Shown here: piece after piece, positions 60,238-64,000 of the stretch
Position numbering within the stretch: the first letter of the stretch is position 1
Layout: each line of letters starts with the position of its first letter
Assembly (NCBI RefSeq): GCF_028369295.1
Contig: NZ_JAQMYP010000030.1
Coordinates: forward strand, 1 to 64,000
Origin: Streptomyces sp. HD
GTDB lineage: Bacteria; Actinomycetota; Actinomycetes; Streptomycetales; Streptomycetaceae
Length of the DNA: 64,000 nucleotides
Direction: 5' to 3'
Made by a program: the position numbers and the translations under genes
The notes under the pieces: model-generated
What the model was told of the DNA's origin: nothing
Database searches by the model: none
Seen by the model: only the letters and a program-made list of their open reading frames with translations

Positions 60238-62124
60238 CTACTTGACTTCCTGACTTGTCGACTGGCGGACGGCGGATTCGAGCGTCGTCGCCGCGGTGGT
60301 CCTGGCGACCTCGGAGGCGGTGGCCGGCTCATGGGCCGGGAGGGTCACGACGGCTCCGACGGCGTCGGCAGGGGCGGCTGGCTCGGTCTCGTCGCCGGAG
60401 TACCCGCCGGAGTCGTCGTGGACGTACCGCGTCTCGTACTCCGGCTCCGGCTGCTCCGACGGCTGGTCCGACTCGTCCTCCGGGGACTCGCCCTCGGCCC
60501 GCTCGGGGGCGGCGGCGTCCGGCGACTCGCGCCCGGACCCGGGGACCGCGGGTGTGCTGCTCTCCCCCTCGGCGTCCGGTCCGCCCTCCTCCTTCCCCTT
60601 CTTCTTCTGCTGCTCGGGCTTCGGCGCTCCCGCGAGCCCGCCGCCCAGCACCCAGCGCTGCGCATCGGAGCCGTCCCGGTCGGCGAGCGTCACGCTCTCG
60701 TCCTCGCCGCCCGCGACCGCCAGTCCCCCGGACCGGCGCGGCAGCAGTTCGCCGTGGACGGTGAGGTCGTAGCGCACCTCGCCGGCGTGCGCGAGGCAGT
60801 CGGCCAGGACGACCGTGCCCTTGTCGCGGTCGGAGTCGAGGCAGAGGGTGGGCTCGGCGGCGCTGCGCAGCAGACCGCTGTCCTGGTACGACCACTGCTG
60901 GGACGCGGAGGCGGAGCACTGCGCCAGCTCGGCCGGAGCACCGCTGCGGATCTCGCCGTCGCGGAGGTCCAGGCACAGGCCGCGGTCGATGTTGCGGAGC
61001 GTGCCCTGGGCGATCGCGACGGGGTCCTCGGCCGAGGCGGCCGACGGCGATCCGCCGGAGGAGGGCTTGTCCACGGCGCTCGGGCGCACGGACTGGCCAC
61101 TGGGCACGCCCCAGGTGGCCTGCGCGTCGGGAACGCCGCTCTCCTCGGACCAGCCCTTTGCGGTGAGCACGGTCACGAGCAGGGCGAGGGAGGTCAGCCC
61201 GACACCCACGGCGACGGCCTTGGCGCGCCCGCGCGGCGGGGCGAGCCGCACCGGGCGGTGCCGGCCACCGCGCCGCCCGGGGTCGGGCGACACCGCTCCG
61301 GAGCCGCCTCGCCCGGGCCGGGAGTCGAGGTAACGCCGGGCGCCCCAGCCGAGCACGGTTTCGGCCAGCAGCACTTCGAGGCCGCCCTCGAAATGGCTGA
61401 GCTGCTCGGCAGCGTGCCGGCAGTAGCGGCACGCCATCAGATGCTGCTGGACATCGGGCAGCAGGGCGCCGCCCCGGCGAATGGGAACGTCGAGGAGACG
61501 GTTGTAGTAGCGGCATTCCCGGGTGGGTGCGAGTTCGCGGTGGGCACGTACGCAACCCGCCCGGAATTGCTCACGCACCTCCTCCATGGCCGCCGACACG
61601 GTGCCCGTGTCAACCCCCAGCAGACCAGCGGGTATGGTTATCGGTTCCGCTTCGACCTCGGTATGCCAGAGGAGGCATTGCGAAGCGCCCGGGAGGGCCC
61701 GGAATGCGCGCTCGGCGATATGGCGCCTTTCGGGCGTCGCGGACCGTGCGGCGCGCAGTCCGCGCGCTCCGGTCGGTTTGCCGAGTTCCGGCATCAGGGC
61801 GGAAATTCCGCTGTCCGCCGCCCACTCCTTCACCAGGTCCCGCACGGCGGTGAGGAGTTGGGGACGCAGCGCGCCGTCACCGGGCCGGCCGAGCACCCGG
61901 TGGAATGCCGCGGCGGTCACCATGGAGGCCGAACTCGCCGTGGACACCAGGCAGATGGCCGCATAGTCGTAGGTGGCACGCCAGTGCCGCGCCATCAGCA
62001 GCGCGACGGCGTGGCCGTCGGCTCCGCCCTTCCGCAGGCTCGCGAGGAGGTCGCGGTCGGACCGCCCGGGGCTCAATCCGGGCCGTGGCGGGTACGGCGG
62101 TCGTGGGGGGTGGGGGGATTGCAC
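60238..62124 (-). CDS. Sigma-like/zinc-finger/TM/ricin-lectin fusion protein
   Basis: A 628-residue mosaic. Residues about 20-190 resemble ECF sigma regions 2 and 4 (ICLVSTASSASMVTAAAFHRVL; HTH-like IPAGLLGVDTGTVSAAMEEV). Next is a putative anti-sigma zinc finger (HLMACRYCRHAAEQL), then one TM helix (AVAVGVGLTSLALLVTVL). An outward ricin-type beta-trefoil follows (NIDRGLCLDLRDG, QQWSYQ, QRWVL), then a long acidic, Pro/Ser-rich tail. It suggests a membrane protein sensing sugar outside with a sigma-like domain inside. A GTG at 62124 is preferred (AAGGAA 8 bp before); an ATG at 62157 is possible. Confidence 0.75.
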   Translation of the reverse strand: MQSPHPPRPPYPPRPGLSPGRSDRDLLASLRKGGADGHAVALLMARHWRATYDYAAICLVSTASSASMVTAAAFHRVLGRPGDGALRPQLLTAVRDLVKEWAADSGISALMPELGKPTGARGLRAARSATPERRHIAERAFRALPGASQCLLWHTEVEAEPITIPAGLLGVDTGTVSAAMEEVREQFRAGCVRAHRELAPTRECRYYNRLLDVPIRRGGALLPDVQQHLMACRYCRHAAEQLSHFEGGLEVLLAETVLGWGARRYLDSRPGRGGSGAVSPDPGRRGGRHRPVRLAPPRGRAKAVAVGVGLTSLALLVTVLTAKGWSEESGVPDAQATWGVPSGQSVRPSAVDKPSSGGSPSAASAEDPVAIAQGTLRNIDRGLCLDLRDGEIRSGAPAELAQCSASASQQWSYQDSGLLRSAAEPTLCLDSDRDKGTVVLADCLAHAGEVRYDLTVHGELLPRRSGGLAVAGGEDESVTLADRDGSDAQRWVLGGGLAGAPKPEQQKKKGKEEGGPDAEGESSTPAVPGSGRESPDAAAPERAEGESPEDESDQPSEQPEPEYETRYVHDDSGGYSGDETEPAAPADAVGAVVTLPAHEPATASEVARTTAATTLESAVRQSTSQEVK

Positions 62125-62282
62125 TGAACCATTTCCTTCCCAGCCGCAGGACGCCATGGGGAATGTGCGTCCGTCGGAAAGCAGGTGCGTGATTGGTGCA
62201 TACCTAGGCCGTGTCAACTGTGGACCGGCTATCGGGGTCGCTCACTTTCGCACAAGCAACGCACAGGAAACAAGAAGTTCGA

Positions 62283-62396
62283 GTGACCAATGTTCAAAAG
62301 GCAGCGAATTCAGAAGAGTTACCGCCGGTATCCGCACCCGCATTCGACAGCACCATCGCATCACGCGTCAAGTTGTGCGCATTCAAGGACCGTTGA
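62283..62396 (+). CDS. Small TTA-containing ORF, 37 residues
   Basis: A GTG at 62283 with AAGAAG 6 bp upstream opens a 37-codon frame (VTNVQKAANSEELPPVSAPA, then FDSTIASRVKLCAFKDR). Its GC is about 54%, far below its neighbours, and it contains one TTA leucine codon, which needs the bldA tRNA in Streptomyces. It lies in the 361-bp gap between the divergent ricin-domain and galU genes. I do not recognise it. It could be a small regulatory or secreted peptide, or chance; only the ribosome site and clean frame support it. Confidence 0.35.
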   Translation: MTNVQKAANSEELPPVSAPAFDSTIASRVKLCAFKDR

Positions 62397-62485
62397 TCCA
62401 CGGAATCTTCAACTCCGCATAGTGCACGGGAAGCTCCGAGGTTGCTCTCGGCGTGCTCTCATCCCGGTGCGCCAGCATGATCCGC

Positions 62486-63439
62486 ATGACCGTCCCCCAC
62501 ACCACACCCGCCCCCGGCCCGGCCCGCACGGTCCGCAAGGCGGTCGTCCCGGCCGCGGGACTCGGCACCCGTTTCCTGCCCGCGACGAAGGCGACACCGA
62601 AGGAGATGCTGCCGGTCGTCGACAAGCCGGCCATCCAGTACGTCGTCGAGGAGGCCGCCGCGGCCGGTCTCGACGACGTCCTGATGATCACCGGCCGGCA
62701 CAAGCGGGCCATCGAGGACCACTTCGACAACGCCTTCGAGCTGGAGCAGGCGCTCACCGCGAAGGGCGACACCGTACGGCTGGACGCGGTGCGCGACCCG
62801 GCCCGGCTCGCCGACATCCACCACATCCGCCAGGGCGACCCGCTCGGCCTCGGCCACGCGGTGCTGTGCGCCCGCCATCACGTCGGCGAACAGCCCTTCG
62901 CCGTTATGCTGGGCGACGACCTCATCGACCCGCGCGAGACCCTGCTCAGCCGGATGCTGGAGGTCCGCGACCACTACGAGGGCAGCGTGATCGCCCTGAT
63001 GGAGGTCCCGCCGAAGCAGATCCACCTCTATGGCTGCGCGGCCGTGGAACCGTCCGGCGAGGACGGCGTGGTCCGCGTGACCGGCCTGGTGGAGAAGCCG
63101 TCGCGCGAGGAGGCGCCGAGCCACTACGCGGTCATCGGCCGCTATGTCCTGGACCCGGCCGTCTTCGGCGTCCTGGACCGCACACCGCCCGGCCGCGGCG
63201 GCGAGATCCAGCCGACCGACGCACTGCAGGAGCTGGCGGCGGGCGGGACGGTCCACGCAGTCGTGTTCGACGGCCTGCGATACGACACCGGCGACAAGGC
63301 GGACCATCTGCGCACGGTGGTGCGGCTGGCGTGCGACCGGGCGGATCTGGGGCCCGAGTTCGTAGCCTGGCGGGGCTGGGGGACGCCGGGGAGGGGCGGG
63401 AGCGGCTCGCGGCCTGAGCACTCCCGGTCCGGAAAGTGA
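62486..63439 (+). CDS. galU: UTP-glucose-1-phosphate uridylyltransferase paralogue
   Basis: A 317-residue nucleotidyltransferase: signature VVPAAGLGTRFLPATKATPKEMLPVVDKPAIQYVVEEA, MLGDDLID, GLVEKPSREEAPSHYAVIGRYVL and RGGEIQPTDALQEL. It makes UDP-glucose from UTP and glucose-1-phosphate. The C-terminal 25 residues are Gly/Arg/Ser-rich and unusual. The start at 62486 is uncertain (62477 is also possible) because no clear ribosome site is seen. Confidence 0.9.
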   Translation: MTVPHTTPAPGPARTVRKAVVPAAGLGTRFLPATKATPKEMLPVVDKPAIQYVVEEAAAAGLDDVLMITGRHKRAIEDHFDNAFELEQALTAKGDTVRLDAVRDPARLADIHHIRQGDPLGLGHAVLCARHHVGEQPFAVMLGDDLIDPRETLLSRMLEVRDHYEGSVIALMEVPPKQIHLYGCAAVEPSGEDGVVRVTGLVEKPSREEAPSHYAVIGRYVLDPAVFGVLDRTPPGRGGEIQPTDALQELAAGGTVHAVVFDGLRYDTGDKADHLRTVVRLACDRADLGPEFVAWRGWGTPGRGGSGSRPEHSRSGK

Positions 63440-63440
63440 T

Positions 63441-63464
63441 CAGGGGCCCCACCCGGGGCCCCTG
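63441..63464. terminator. Bidirectional terminator between galU and the thioesterase
   Basis: Perfect 10-bp arms CAGGGGCCCC/GGGGCCCCTG with a 4-base loop between two convergent genes. Confidence 0.75.
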
Positions 63465-63484
63465 GTTCCTACCGTGCAGCCGGC

Positions 63485-63946
63485 TCAGCTGTTCGGCCGC
63501 AGCGTCCAGACGACGGTCATCTCGCCGGTGACGGCCCCGTCCGCACGCTGAATCTCGATCGTCACCGGGAATTCCGGCCGCTCCCCCGCGTCCAGCTCCG
63601 CGACGACCTCCGCGGCCGGACGGCCCAGGGTCGCGGTGGCGGTGACGGCGCCCATGGCGAGCTTCTTGTAGGCGATCTCGGCGCGCACGGCGAGGGGCAC
63701 GGCACGCGAGAGCTGCTCGCCGAACGCGGCCAGCACGATCGCACCGCTGGCGGACTCGCCGAGCGTGAACATCGCACCGGCGTGCGGTCCGCCCACGTGG
63801 TTGTGGTAGTCACCCTGGTCCGGCAGGGCCACCACGGCCTTGTCCGGCGTGGTCTCCAGGAACTGGAGGTTCAGGGTCCGCGCCATGGGCACGGTGGCGG
63901 CGAGCATCTCGCCGATGGACATCTGGTCTGCGCTCATGGCGGTCAT
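63485..63946 (-). CDS. DUF4442/hotdog-fold thioesterase-like protein
   Basis: A 153-residue hotdog protein (HNHVGGPHAGAMFTLGESASGAIVLAAFG, AEIAYKKLAMGAVTATATLGRP). The HAGAMF motif is like PaaI-type acyl-CoA thioesterases. The ATG at 63946 is used; ATG at 63937 and 63922 are alternatives. The last 54 bases of the window beyond it show nothing further. Confidence 0.85.
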   Translation of the reverse strand: MTAMSADQMSIGEMLAATVPMARTLNLQFLETTPDKAVVALPDQGDYHNHVGGPHAGAMFTLGESASGAIVLAAFGEQLSRAVPLAVRAEIAYKKLAMGAVTATATLGRPAAEVVAELDAGERPEFPVTIEIQRADGAVTGEMTVVWTLRPNS

Positions 63947-64000
63947 GTTACCCGCGAGTAGGAATTTGGGAACAGGCCTGACCCGATGTGACGAGCGTCG

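Overview
The window is high-GC actinobacterial DNA, almost certainly from a Streptomyces chromosome. The signs are mycothiol-type formaldehyde detoxification genes, IclR, LuxR and MalT-like regulators, GTG and TTG starts, and two intergenic repeats that I recognise as common in streptomycetes (about 9507-9630 and 12095-12140). No rRNA, tRNA, CRISPR array or intact insertion sequence was seen.

Positions 1 to about 34,470 hold one catabolic regulon for choline, glycine betaine, dimethylglycine and sarcosine. A betaine ABC transporter (14844-18938) imports substrate. A choline dehydrogenase (betA) and a betaine aldehyde dehydrogenase (betB) make glycine betaine. Two Rieske oxygenases with two flavoprotein reductases and one Rieske ferredoxin demethylate it. 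Dimethylglycine oxidase and sarcosine oxidase (soxB, a soxD-soxA fusion, soxG) remove the remaining methyls. GlyA converts glycine to serine. Formaldehyde is handled by two mycothiol-dependent dehydrogenases and a metallo-beta-lactamase-fold hydrolase. Folate-bound C1 units are handled by FolD, PurU and a MetF-like reductase, and formate by a molybdopterin oxidoreductase. Two closely similar IclR regulators (4933-5730 and 25168-25965) lie inside the set. Every functional operon of the set is preceded by the same composite 36-bp element, a 15-bp site, 4 bp, then a 17-bp imperfect palindrome starting GTTG. It usually sits 23-34 bp after a TTGACA-like -35 box. I regard this as the operator of an IclR regulon and the most notable finding.

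The cluster also shows wear and exchange. The two Rieske oxygenase genes share a 284-bp patch with a single mismatch, which looks like gene conversion. soxD and soxA are joined in frame through a repeat element. The GcvH-like protein lacks the lipoyl lysine. A dihydropteroate synthase relic follows soxG, a BCCT transporter has lost its 5' third together with its operator, and an HATPase regulator remnant lies at 1843-2046.

From 34.6 to 43.5 kb come ordinary accessory genes: a CoA-binding protein, a PobA-like hydroxylase, ArsR with a His-rich cation efflux protein, YbaK, an XRE-cupin regulator with an EamA transporter, an acyltransferase, a protein made largely of twelve 9-residue repeats, an RDD membrane protein and an MFS transporter.

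From 43.6 to 58 kb lies a set of small membrane and DUF proteins, LuxR-type regulators, two glycoside hydrolases, BrkB, a gamma-carbonic-anhydrase-like protein and DedA, with decayed PPK2 and SulP genes. A second repeated element, TCACC-N7-GGTGA, recurs upstream of several of these genes. The right end carries a secreted esterase, a sigma-like/zinc-finger/TM/ricin protein, a small TTA-containing ORF, a GalU paralogue and a hotdog thioesterase.
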